22,804 bases of DNA from JBGSYJ01 sp041750915 (GCA_041750915.1 JBGSYJ010000473.1:1-22804); one strand, 5' to 3'. Shown: positions 14,973-21,256, counted from the stretch's first letter. The notes: generated by a model not told the origin, from the letters alone. Program-made: numbers and translations.

Positions 14973-15791
14973 TTGAAAGAATTCGATCACGACAAAGCAG
15001 AAAAGTTCCTCGAGCTCTTCAGTGTTGGAAAAGAGTTCACCGAGGAGCTCCTGCGTGAAAACGGCCGTCTTCGGACACGCATTGCGGCCCTGGAGAACTC
15101 CCTGGAGCAGTCCTCGCGGCCGGGTGGGGAAGTGGAAGCGCTGCGGCAGAAGGTGGAAATGCTCGACGTCGAGAAGCGCCTGATCCAGCAGCGTGTCGAC
15201 GATGCCGAAGAGCTCAACCGCGAGTTTCTTGCCCGGTATGCGGAGATCGAGGAGCAGAACAACAATCTCGCGAACCTTTACGTTGCCAGCTATCAGCTTC
15301 ACTCGACCCTGGATTTCCGGGAAGTGGTCGACATCGTTCAGGAGATCATCATCAATCTGATCGGCGCCGAAGCGTACGCGCTGCTGCTTCTCGATGAAAA
15401 GACCGGCATATTTCAAACGGTAGCGTCCGGTGGTCAAGGACGCCTTCCCGGGCTCGAGTCCCTGGGCGTCCGCCAGGGTGAAGGGGTGCTGGGAGAGACG
15501 GGTACGAGTGGAGTGAGCTATTACGCCGGAGATGATTTAGACTCTCGGAAGCCGTCGCTTTCCCGGCCAATTGCGGCGGTGCCTCTCAAGATCAACGACG
15601 AAGTCATCGGCATCATTGCGATCTTCTCGCTGCTCGAACAGAAACATGCTTTCACTGCAGTCGACTACGAGCTCTTCTCGCTTCTCGCAGCGCATGCCGC
15701 GGCGGCGATCTTCTCGTCCAGGCTGTATTCACAGTCTGAACGGAAGCTCAACACGATTCAGAGCTTTCTCGACATGCTGACCACGACATAG
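14973..15791 (+). CDS. Coiled-coil and GAF domain protein of the chemosensory cluster
   Basis: Cytoplasmic sensor-like protein, 272 residues from the TTG at 14973. The N-terminal part (LKEFDHDKAEKFLELFSVGK) leads into a coiled coil, about residues 15-100, rich in heptad Leu and charged residues (LLRENGRLRTRIAALENSLE). A GAF domain fills about 120-265 (LHSTLDFREVVDIVQEI to LFSLLAAHAAAAIF). The frame is open to a TTG at 14874, which would add a hydrophobic Cys-containing segment, but that segment overlaps an apparent promoter. The start at 14973 has GAGGGGA just upstream. The ligand is unknown: no heme, tetrapyrrole or zinc motif is visible. It is followed after 17 bases by cheY. With no chemoreceptor in the cluster, it might feed signals to CheA (inference). 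Confidence 0.8.
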   Translation: MKEFDHDKAEKFLELFSVGKEFTEELLRENGRLRTRIAALENSLEQSSRPGGEVEALRQKVEMLDVEKRLIQQRVDDAEELNREFLARYAEIEEQNNNLANLYVASYQLHSTLDFREVVDIVQEIIINLIGAEAYALLLLDEKTGIFQTVASGGQGRLPGLESLGVRQGEGVLGETGTSGVSYYAGDDLDSRKPSLSRPIAAVPLKINDEVIGIIAIFSLLEQKHAFTAVDYELFSLLAAHAAAAIFSSRLYSQSERKLNTIQSFLDMLTTT

Positions 15792-15808
15792 ATCGGAAGA
15801 TGTAATAG

Positions 15809-16183
15809 ATGGAAAACGCAACGTTCCTCGTAGTCGAAGATTCACCGACGATGCGGCAGCTCATTTCGTTCTCGCTCAAGCGGTTCAAGAACGCGAAGAT
15901 TCTCGAGGCTGTCGACGGCGTCGACGCCCTCAAGAAGCTTTCAGGAGCGAAAGTGGACCTGATTCTCACCGACATCAACATGCCGGTCATGGACGGTCTC
16001 AAGCTCGTGGCCGTCGTGCGGGGAAACGAGGAGTTCAAAGCGGTCCCGATCATCATCATTACCACCGAGGGCGCCGACGAAGACCGCGAGCGCGGCATGG
16101 CCCTCGGCGCAAACGCCTACATCGCCAAACCGATCCAGTCGTCGCACTTGATTCGGACGATCTCGGATTTGCTCGACAACTGA
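15809..16183 (+). CDS. cheY: CheY-type response regulator
   Basis: Single-domain receiver of 124 residues with every key residue: E10/D11 (VVEDSPTMR), phospho-acceptor D55 (LTDINMPVMDG), T85/T86 (IIITTEGAD) and K107 (IAKPIQ). The VEDSPTMR start and EGADEDRERGMALGANAYIAKP end are closest to chemotaxis CheY proteins, so it is the better cheY candidate of the two single-domain receivers here. It is co-directional with the GAF gene and probably shares its promoter. Downstream it converges with the ZIP transporter gene across a palindromic repeat block. Confidence 0.93.
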   Translation: MENATFLVVEDSPTMRQLISFSLKRFKNAKILEAVDGVDALKKLSGAKVDLILTDINMPVMDGLKLVAVVRGNEEFKAVPIIIITTEGADEDRERGMALGANAYIAKPIQSSHLIRTISDLLDN

Positions 16184-16197
16184 ACCGCCGCCCAACC

Positions 16198-16426
16198 AGT
16201 TGTGAGTTCTGCACACCCGCCCCACCGCACGGTTCTGAGTTCTGAGTGGGCCGCCCACCCATCCTCCGCCCGCCCGGTTGTGGGTTGTGCACGCCCGCCC
16301 GGCCGCCAGTTGTGAGTTGTGAGTTCCCGCCCACCCGGGCGGGGGTTCCACTCAGAACTCAGAACTCACAACTCAGAACTCTTCACGGGGGTCCACTCAC
16401 AACTCACAACTCACAACTCAGAACTG
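16198..16426. repeat. Heptanucleotide repeat block in two inverted halves
   Basis: The 245-base gap between two convergent genes is filled by a 7-base unit ACTCASA (S is C or G) and its complement. The left half holds scattered tracts of AGTTGTGAGTT/AGTTCTGAGT type; the right half holds two tracts at about 16349-16380 and 16394-16426. The centre is a GC hairpin CCCGCCC / GGGCGGG (16326-16343). The overall palindrome could stop transcription from both cheY and the ZIP gene. No gene is credible here. A related block lies at 20358-20455. Confidence 0.75.
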
Positions 16427-16428
16427 CT

Positions 16429-17169
16429 TTATCCGATTGGATGCAGCAGGAGCAGCAGGAACATCGCGGCAATTCCAACCATGAAGAACAGTCCGATCTT
16501 CGCGCCCTTTGCGGACTGGCGCTGCATTTCGGGAAGCAGCTCGTAGGCGCTGATGTAGATGAACGTGCCGGCGGAGAAGAAGATCAGCTGGCCGATCGTC
16601 CGTTCGTGGTTGTCACCGAAGAGGGCAATCACCTGTTGCGAGATCAGCGTGCCTGCCGGAATCGCGAGCAGCGTGATGGTGAGGAATCCGAGGATCCTCC
16701 GCTTCGAGAAGCCGCCGTGGAGCAGCAGCAGCGACATCGAGAAGATCGTCGGGATCTTGTGCAGAACCAGCGCAACGAAGATCGCGGGAGTCAGGTTCGG
16801 GACCTCGTGACCCGACCCGAGAGCGATGCCGTCGATGAGGTTGTGAACCGTCAGGCCGAGAAACGTCAGGAAGCCGATCTCGTGGAACTCGCCGGAGTCT
16901 TCGTCGTGCGGGTGCTTGAGTGCGAACTGCTCGACCGCATAGAGGGTGAGGAATCCCGCGAGGGCCATCCAGAGACTTCTGGCTCCCGCGAGCTCGTACC
17001 CTTCCGGGATCATGTGGAGGAAGGCGGCGCCGAGGATCGTACCCGCACCGAGGGCGATCCACCGGTGGGCTGTCGTGTGCGTCCAGCGGAATAAGAATGG
17101 CAGGACGCCGGCGAGAAAGCCGATGACGACGATCGAGAGACTCAGCAGGATGAGCGTGTTGGACTGCAT
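16429..17169 (-). CDS. ZIP-family metal transporter, variant metal site
   Basis: Inner-membrane divalent metal (Zn/Fe/Mn) transporter of 246 residues with about eight hydrophobic segments. TM4 carries the metal-site motif as VHNLIDGIALG (H109, N110, D113). TM5 reads VLHKIPTIFS (H137, K138, T141), where many ZIPs have an acidic residue at the position of T141. TM6 has YELLPE with E210. A short His/Asp-rich loop (KHPHDEDSGEFHE, about 85-97) before TM4 could bind metal. The fold is convincing; the substrate cannot be told. It converges with cheY and starts 16 bases downstream of a possible tiny ORF. No clear RBS is seen before its ATG. Confidence 0.87.
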   Translation of the reverse strand: MQSNTLILLSLSIVVIGFLAGVLPFLFRWTHTTAHRWIALGAGTILGAAFLHMIPEGYELAGARSLWMALAGFLTLYAVEQFALKHPHDEDSGEFHEIGFLTFLGLTVHNLIDGIALGSGHEVPNLTPAIFVALVLHKIPTIFSMSLLLLHGGFSKRRILGFLTITLLAIPAGTLISQQVIALFGDNHERTIGQLIFFSAGTFIYISAYELLPEMQRQSAKGAKIGLFFMVGIAAMFLLLLLHPIG

Positions 17170-17185
17170 CTGGCGGATGTGAAGA

Positions 17186-17287
17186 TTACGACAGTTCCAG
17201 GCTTTCGTCGGTAAGGATTTCCAGTGAGCGCTCGTGGGCGTCGGTCGGGCTGGTCATGTCTATCCGAAATTCTCGCTCCTCGTCCAT
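17186..17287 (-). CDS. Possible small acidic protein (33 aa) upstream of the ZIP gene
   Basis: A short minus-strand frame, ATG at 17287-17285 to TAA at 17188-17186, would encode a 33-residue acidic peptide beginning MDEEREFRIDM and ending LTDESLELS. It is co-directional with the ZIP gene, with 16 bases between them. There is no strong RBS and no recognised family. It could be a leader peptide or chance; the length is well within what occurs randomly. Confidence 0.2.
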   Translation of the reverse strand: MDEEREFRIDMTSPTDAHERSLEILTDESLELS

Positions 17288-17298
17288 CGTTAACCATC

Positions 17299-17327
17299 TT
17301 GACCGGCCTCGGCCGCTCTGTTAGCTT
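17299..17327 (+). promoter_or_regulatory. Weak candidate promoter for the ferredoxin gene
   Basis: TTGACC (17299-17304) and TAGCTT (17322-17327) are spaced 17 bases apart, ending 39 bases before the ferredoxin ATG. The -35 is good, the -10 poor. It lies in the 197-base divergent gap between the ZIP and ferredoxin genes. Confidence 0.3.
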
Positions 17328-17366
17328 GGAAATCACCCAATGAATCCACGGACGCGACAAATCTGA

Positions 17367-17840
17367 ATGCCACATTTCATCACCGAGCTCTGCATAGGAT
17401 GCGGCGTCTGCGAGATCAAGTGTCCGACCAATACCATCTGGGGCGCAACCAGAGGGCAGTACTACATCCATCCTGAACGCTGCATCGACTGCTCGGTCTG
17501 CGGCATCTATTGCCCTGTCGACGCGATCCAGAACCAGCACGGTGATCTGATCCCGCGCGTCAAGCCGAAGGACATCCCCAAGGCGGAAGTCATCAAGGAT
17601 CTCTGCACCGGCTGCGAGTTCTGCGTCGATATCTGTCCCTTCGAATGCATCAGCATGGTCGAGCCGAACGACGAGACCGTCGCGAATCACTACAAGCTGG
17701 CGTACGTCGACCAGAAGAAGTGCGTGGCCTGCCGCCTCTGTGAATCCGTCTGTGACAAGGACGCGATCGTGGTGCCGCTGGCCCCGACGCAGCTCAAAGG
17801 CTATCTGCCCGACTTTGTCGTGACTGGAACAGGGCGCTGA
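17367..17840 (+). CDS. Polyferredoxin with four 4Fe-4S cluster motifs
   Basis: Soluble electron carrier of 157 residues. Four CxxCxxCxxxC motifs are visible: C9/12/15/19 (CIGCGVCEIKCP), C39/42/45/49 (CIDCSVCGIYCP), C80/83/86/90 (CTGCEFCVDICP, plus C94) and C119/122/125/129 (CVACRLCESVCD). The protein is two bacterial-ferredoxin halves joined by a linker of about 25 residues. In the last motif the usual Pro after the fourth Cys is Asp. There is no signal peptide or membrane segment, so it is cytoplasmic. No partner oxidoreductase lies next to it; it stands as a single gene, followed by a repeat. The partner is unknown. Confidence 0.9.
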   Translation: MPHFITELCIGCGVCEIKCPTNTIWGATRGQYYIHPERCIDCSVCGIYCPVDAIQNQHGDLIPRVKPKDIPKAEVIKDLCTGCEFCVDICPFECISMVEPNDETVANHYKLAYVDQKKCVACRLCESVCDKDAIVVPLAPTQLKGYLPDFVVTGTGR

Positions 17841-17939
17841 GTCTTCCTGATCGTTGCGTCGGGTTGCCATTCACCGCGGGATCTGAAGGACTTTTCATTC
17901 TGAAATCGGTCACGTCGGTATGCGAAGCGATGATCCCGA

Positions 17940-18110
17940 TTGTCATCCCGAGCATGCGTGGGCGTGCGGGAGGGGCGAGGGACCTCTCGCGATGGTACAT
18001 AGCTGCCTCGAGAAGGTCAGGGAATCGACTCGTTCGTAACGAATCGACAATGTACTATCGCCGGAGTTCCCTCGCCCCTCCCGCCCGCCCTACCGAGCTC
18101 GGGATGACAA
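17940..18110. repeat. Long imperfect palindrome, MITE-like (TGTCATCCCGAGC termini)
   Basis: Arms 17940-18002 and 18048-18110 are inverted repeats matching at roughly 50 of 63 positions. Both outer ends read TTGTCATCCCGAGC, and a long common core is GCGGGAGGGGCGAGGGA. The 45-base centre contains a further short palindrome, CGTTCGTAACG. It fills most of the 315-base gap between the ferredoxin and HEAT genes. An open frame through it (17864-18154) is repeat-derived. No transposase is present, so it would depend on one elsewhere or be a bacterial interspersed palindrome. Confidence 0.65.
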
Positions 18111-18155
18111 GTCGTCACATCTTCGCGCAGACGACAGGCAGGAGATCCCTCTGAC

Positions 18156-19010
18156 GTGACGACGACACCGCCTCAGCCGGATGTGCCCCGCGAGTCGACG
18201 CGCACGATTCTGTTTCAGTTCGTGCTCTTTCCCCTCGGAGTTGTCGTTGTCGGTGTTGCGATCTTTCTCCTGTTCGGGATGCTCGCCTCCGAGGAGCACT
18301 CGAACCGCGAATACCTGCAGGACATCAGCCAGGGGAGCAGGCAGCGGCGATGGCAGGCTGCCTACCAGCTCTCACAGAGCATCGATCGGGGAGAGGCGCA
18401 GAAAGATCCTCAGCTCGCCGGTGAAGTGGCCCGCCTCTATGAGGGAGCGAAGGACGACGACCCGCAGGTCCGGCGCTATCTCGCATCGGTTCTTGGAAAG
18501 CTCGAGCACCGTCCTTCCGTGCCGCTGCTGATCGAAGGGCTCGAGGACGACGATCCGGAAACGAGGATCTACACGCTCCTGGCCCTCGGTCAGATCGGCG
18601 ACACCCGCGCGCTCGAGCCGGTGACGGCGTACGCGAAGCACGATGACGCTGGTTTGAGGAAGACTGCCGTCTACGTTCTCGGCGAGCTGGGCGATCAGCG
18701 GGCAAGGCCGACCCTGACGGCGGCTCTCGCAGACGAAGCGACCGATGTGCGGTGGAATGCTGCCATCGCTCTCTCTCGGTTCAACGATCCGGCGGCCGTC
18801 CCCGTGCTGGGTGAGATGCTCGAGCGGCGCAATCTCGAGGGCGTTAGCGGAATGACGGAAGCGCAGAAAGAAGAAGCGATGATCGTCGCGATGGCGCCCT
18901 ATCTGCGGCTGGCTGGGGACGCTGCAAGGCCAGTTCTCGAGTCTCTCGCGAAAGCCGATCCGAATGTTCGGGTGCAGGCCGCCGCGCGGGAGGCTCTGTC
19001 CGGAACGTGA
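18156..19010 (+). CDS. Membrane-anchored HEAT-repeat protein
   Basis: 284 residues. A short Pro/Arg N-terminus (TTTPPQPDVPRESTR) precedes one hydrophobic segment at about 18-46 (ILFQFVLFPLGVVVVGVAIF). Then come HEAT units at about 60-280, for example GAKDDDPQVRRYLASVLGKL, LEDDDPETRIYTLLALGQIGD, DDAGLRKTAVYVLGELGDQ and LADEATDVRWNAAIALSRF. Orientation is not certain. The segment could be an uncleaved signal anchor with the solenoid outside the cytoplasm. The start is GTG with AGGAG 11 bases upstream. It differs from the 747-residue soluble HEAT protein in size and anchoring. It stands between a palindromic repeat and the toxin-antitoxin pair; no function can be assigned. Confidence 0.82.
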   Translation: MTTTPPQPDVPRESTRTILFQFVLFPLGVVVVGVAIFLLFGMLASEEHSNREYLQDISQGSRQRRWQAAYQLSQSIDRGEAQKDPQLAGEVARLYEGAKDDDPQVRRYLASVLGKLEHRPSVPLLIEGLEDDDPETRIYTLLALGQIGDTRALEPVTAYAKHDDAGLRKTAVYVLGELGDQRARPTLTAALADEATDVRWNAAIALSRFNDPAAVPVLGEMLERRNLEGVSGMTEAQKEEAMIVAMAPYLRLAGDAARPVLESLAKADPNVRVQAAAREALSGT

Positions 19011-19031
19011 TTACATGATGCTCTTTGGTGT

Positions 19032-19048
19032 TATCATGATGTCATGAT
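19032..19048 (+). promoter_or_regulatory. Overlapping -10 box and palindromic operator of the toxin-antitoxin pair
   Basis: TATCAT (19032-19037) matches the -10 consensus at five of six bases. It overlaps a perfect inverted repeat ATCATGA-TG-TCATGAT (19033-19048), which itself includes the antitoxin ATG (19044). An extra CATGATG half-site lies at 19014-19020. Ribbon-helix-helix antitoxins repress their own promoters through such palindromes, so autoregulation is expected. Confidence 0.5.
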
Positions 19049-19292
19049 CAGGACGCAGATTCAGCTCACAGAGGAACAGGCCGTGGCTCTCAAGAAGCTG
19101 GCGGCAGCTGAAAACCGATCGATGGCGGACCTGATACGGGAGAGCGTCGAAACCTACATGGCTTCCGGGCCGCCCGAAGAAGCCGGGCCGGCTCGGGAGG
19201 AAGCTCTCGAGTTGATCGGCAGGTACCGCTCGGGAATGGCAGACCTGGCAAAGGAACACGATCGGTATCTCTCCGAAGACCTTGCGAGATGA
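19044..19292 (+). CDS. vapB: VapB-type ribbon-helix-helix antitoxin
   Basis: 82 residues. The N-terminal strand MIRTQIQLT followed by helices EEQAVALKKLAAAENRS and MADLIRESVETYM is a typical ribbon-helix-helix DNA-binding domain. The charged C-terminal half (about 45-82) should wrap the toxin. It overlaps vapC by ATGA, the usual coupling that lets antitoxin be made first. No RBS is visible, and the -10-like box lies only 6 bases before the ATG, suggesting a leaderless message. Roles: neutralises the PIN toxin and represses the operon. The VapB name is by partner and fold, not by close similarity. Confidence 0.85.
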   Translation: MIRTQIQLTEEQAVALKKLAAAENRSMADLIRESVETYMASGPPEEAGPAREEALELIGRYRSGMADLAKEHDRYLSEDLAR

Positions 19293-19684
19293 CCTGCTTC
19301 GTGGACACGTCCGCGATGCTCGCGGTGATCGACGCCTCTGACGCGTTGCACGCTCGCGCGGCCGAGGGATGGACCCGCCTGATCGAGTCAGGTGTACCGC
19401 TGGTGAGCTCGAGCTGCGTTCTCGTGGAGTTGATTGCCCTGGCGCAGAGCCGTCTCGGAATGGGAGCGGTTCGCGACATCGACAGAATTGTCGTTCCACT
19501 GCTGCAGGTCGTCTGGGTCGATGAGCAGCTTCACCAGCGTGGCATGGCCGCCCTGCTGACGGCCGGGCGGAGGAAGCTGAGCTACGTCGACTGCGTGAGC
19601 TTCGAGATCATGCGACAGCACCGCATCCAGGAGTGTTTCGCATTCGACAACCACTTCACGGAGCAGGGATTTCGGAACGTTTGA
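19289..19684 (+). CDS. vapC: VapC-type PIN-domain toxin ribonuclease
   Basis: 131 residues, normal PIN toxin length. The metal-binding acidic residues are all in place: D6 (CFVDTSAM), E47 (VLVELIAL), D101 (LSYVDCVSFEIM) and D120 (CFAFDNHF). VapC toxins cut tRNA or rRNA using Mg or Mn; the target here is unknown. All four acidic positions are kept, so it is probably active. Translationally coupled to the antitoxin. No phage or transposon genes surround the pair. Confidence 0.9.
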   Translation: MTCFVDTSAMLAVIDASDALHARAAEGWTRLIESGVPLVSSSCVLVELIALAQSRLGMGAVRDIDRIVVPLLQVVWVDEQLHQRGMAALLTAGRRKLSYVDCVSFEIMRQHRIQECFAFDNHFTEQGFRNV

Positions 19685-19715
19685 GGACTCGCAATCCGGC
19701 ATCACTTCAATCGCC

Positions 19716-19744
19716 TTGACACTGTTGCATGAATGTCCGATAGT
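19716..19744 (+). promoter_or_regulatory. Sigma70-type promoter for the cytochrome bc operon
   Basis: A perfect TTGACA (19716-19721) and GATAGT (19739-19744) are spaced 17 bases apart in the 95-base gap after vapC. Transcription would begin about 19751, leaving a leader of about 29 bases before the Rieske ATG. Confidence 0.55.
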
Positions 19745-19779
19745 AACCGCACTCCGAGATTCCAAGATCATAGGTCGGG

Positions 19780-20352
19780 ATGGCGAACGACACGACACCA
19801 TATCAAGTGCCTCCAAAAATTCCGCTCGCCGGTAGCGCAGCGGCAGACATCAGGGAGCAGGGTGAGGTCTCTCGCCGAGGCTTTTTCGGCTGGGTGACTC
19901 TCGCGTGGCTCGCGCTCGCTGCCGCCCTCGGAGGTCTGGGCAGCATCTTCGGCCGCTTCATGTTCCCGAACGTTCTCTTCGAGCCGATCTCCACATTCAA
20001 GGCGGGCCTGCCGGGTGACTACACCGTGGGCGAGGTCGACGAGCGATGGAAAGAGAAGTACGGTATCTGGATCGTGCGCAGCCCCGAGCAGATGTACGCT
20101 CTGATCTCAGTCTGCACGCATCTTGGGTGCACTCCCAACTGGCTCCCTTCTCAGAACAAATTCAAGTGTCCTTGCCACGGAAGTGGTTTTTACAACACCG
20201 GAATGAATTTCGAAGGACCTGCCCCCCGGCCACTCGAGCGGGCGCGAATCTTCATCGACCCCGCGGACGGGCAGGTAGTGATCGACAAGTCCAGGCAGTT
20301 CCTTCAGGAACGGGGCGAATGGTCCGATCCTGAGTCGTACCTGACAGTCTGA
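19780..20352 (+). CDS. qcrA: Rieske 2Fe-2S subunit of cytochrome bc complex
   Basis: Iron-sulfur subunit that takes one electron from quinol at the Qo site and passes it to cytochrome c. 190 residues. The N-terminal twin-arginine region (VSRRGFFGWV, R32/R33) and TM anchor (about 36-58) fit Tat-dependent insertion. The cluster ligands are in C112-T-H114-L-G-C117 and C130-P-C132-H133, with the disulfide cysteines C117 and C132 included. The GSGFYNTG block follows. It heads a three-gene order Rieske, b6-type cytochrome, subunit IV/cytochrome c as in Bacillus qcrABC; the symbol follows that analogy. Confidence 0.94.
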   Translation: MANDTTPYQVPPKIPLAGSAAADIREQGEVSRRGFFGWVTLAWLALAAALGGLGSIFGRFMFPNVLFEPISTFKAGLPGDYTVGEVDERWKEKYGIWIVRSPEQMYALISVCTHLGCTPNWLPSQNKFKCPCHGSGFYNTGMNFEGPAPRPLERARIFIDPADGQVVIDKSRQFLQERGEWSDPESYLTV

Positions 20353-20357
20353 AAAGC

Positions 20358-20455
20358 AGTTGTAAGTTGTGAGTTCTGAGTTGTGAGTGGAGCCGCTCCG
20401 GAGTGCTGGGTCATGAGGCGGTCCACTCAGAACTCACAACTCACAACTCAGAACT
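20358..20455. repeat. Heptanucleotide palindrome between Rieske and cytochrome b genes
   Basis: Arms 20358-20391 and 20422-20455 are inverted repeats matching at 30 of 34 bases, around a 30-base loop. Each arm is a run of the ACTCASA 7-mer (S is C or G), the same unit as at 16198-16426. Three of the four arm differences are at the C/G position or beside it. It starts 6 bases after the Rieske stop and ends just before the RBS (AGGGAG) of the next gene. In RNA it could fold into a long hairpin and lower downstream expression. Confidence 0.75.
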
Positions 20456-20470
20456 TTCAAAAAGGGAGTC

Positions 20471-21256
20471 ATGTCCAAACTGAAGCAGCTCCAGGATGGC
20501 ATCGTCAACTCGCAGATCTGGAAGTCGATCTTCCGGGTCGGAGTTCCGAACACGAACCGCAAGCGTGTGCTGGCGGTGCTGGGATCGCTGTTCCTTCACC
20601 TCCACCCTGTGAAGGTCCGCCGCTCCGGTGTGAGAATGAGTTACACCTGGTGCATGGGTGGGACGGCTTTCTTCCTGTTTCTCGTGGAGACGGTCACCGG
20701 ACTTCTTCTGATGTTCTATTACCGCCCCACGATTGAATACGCATTCGTCGACATCATCGATCTTCGGGAACAGGCTCCTTTCGGAATCATGCGTGAGATG
20801 CACCGCTGGGGAGCTCACGCGATGGTCATCGCGGTGTGGCTCCACATGTTCCGCGTGTTCATGACCGGCTCCTACAAGCCGCCCCGCGAGTTCAACTGGA
20901 ACGTCGGCGTCATTCTGCTCGTGCTCACGTTGCTTCTGTCGTTTACCGGCTACCTCCTTCCGTGGGATCAGCTGGCGATCTGGGCGATCACCGTCGGGGC
21001 GAACATGGCGCGCGCCACTCCCGGCGCAGGGCAGGAGGGGCCGTTATCCGGCCTCATGAAACTTGGCGAGATCCGGCTCATTCATTCCGGAGACGACGCG
21101 CGGTTCGCGTTGCTCGGCGGCCGTTTCGTCGGAGCTTCGACGCTGCTCCGCTTCTACGTGCTCCACTGTGTTGCGATCCCACTGGCGGCGGGGTTTCTCA
21201 TGGCGATTCACTTCTGGCGCGTCCGAAAGGACGGCGGCATTTCCGGTCCTCTGTAG
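20471..21256 (+). CDS. qcrB: Cytochrome b6-type subunit of bc complex
   Basis: Membrane subunit with four transmembrane helices carrying two b hemes. 261 residues, the N-terminal half of a split cytochrome b. Heme-ligand His pairs are H111/H125 and H222/H237. The spacings of 14 and 15 residues are the b6 type, not the 14/14 of mitochondrial and proteobacterial cytochrome b. WCMGG with C61 lines up with the Cys of cytochrome b6 (YCLGG) that binds the extra covalent heme at the Qi side. YYRPT, GYLLPWDQ and the end IRKDGGISGPL-like tail (VRKDGGISGPL) also match b6. An AGGGAG RBS stands directly before the ATG. The C-terminal half is supplied by the next gene. Confidence 0.95.
   Translation: MSKLKQLQDGIVNSQIWKSIFRVGVPNTNRKRVLAVLGSLFLHLHPVKVRRSGVRMSYTWCMGGTAFFLFLVETVTGLLLMFYYRPTIEYAFVDIIDLREQAPFGIMREMHRWGAHAMVIAVWLHMFRVFMTGSYKPPREFNWNVGVILLVLTLLLSFTGYLLPWDQLAIWAITVGANMARATPGAGQEGPLSGLMKLGEIRLIHSGDDARFALLGGRFVGASTLLRFYVLHCVAIPLAAGFLMAIHFWRVRKDGGISGPL

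Noticed and set aside
16198..16426. CRISPR-like array
   Set aside because: Units are only 7 bases, contiguous, and without unique spacers; no cas genes are nearby.
16246..17094. 282-codon plus-strand frame
   Set aside because: It is antisense to the clear ZIP transporter gene and begins inside the heptanucleotide repeats; the charged composition is typical of antisense frames in GC-rich DNA.
17142..17870. 242-codon minus-strand frame
   Set aside because: It is antisense to the four-cluster ferredoxin, whose Cys motifs are unmistakable.
17864..18154. 96-codon plus-strand frame after the ferredoxin gene
   Set aside because: Most of it is the long imperfect palindrome 17940-18110, so the translation is repeat-derived.
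19011..19684. Mobile island carrying the toxin-antitoxin pair
   Set aside because: No integrase, transposase, tRNA or direct-repeat boundaries are seen, and base composition does not differ visibly from the neighbours.
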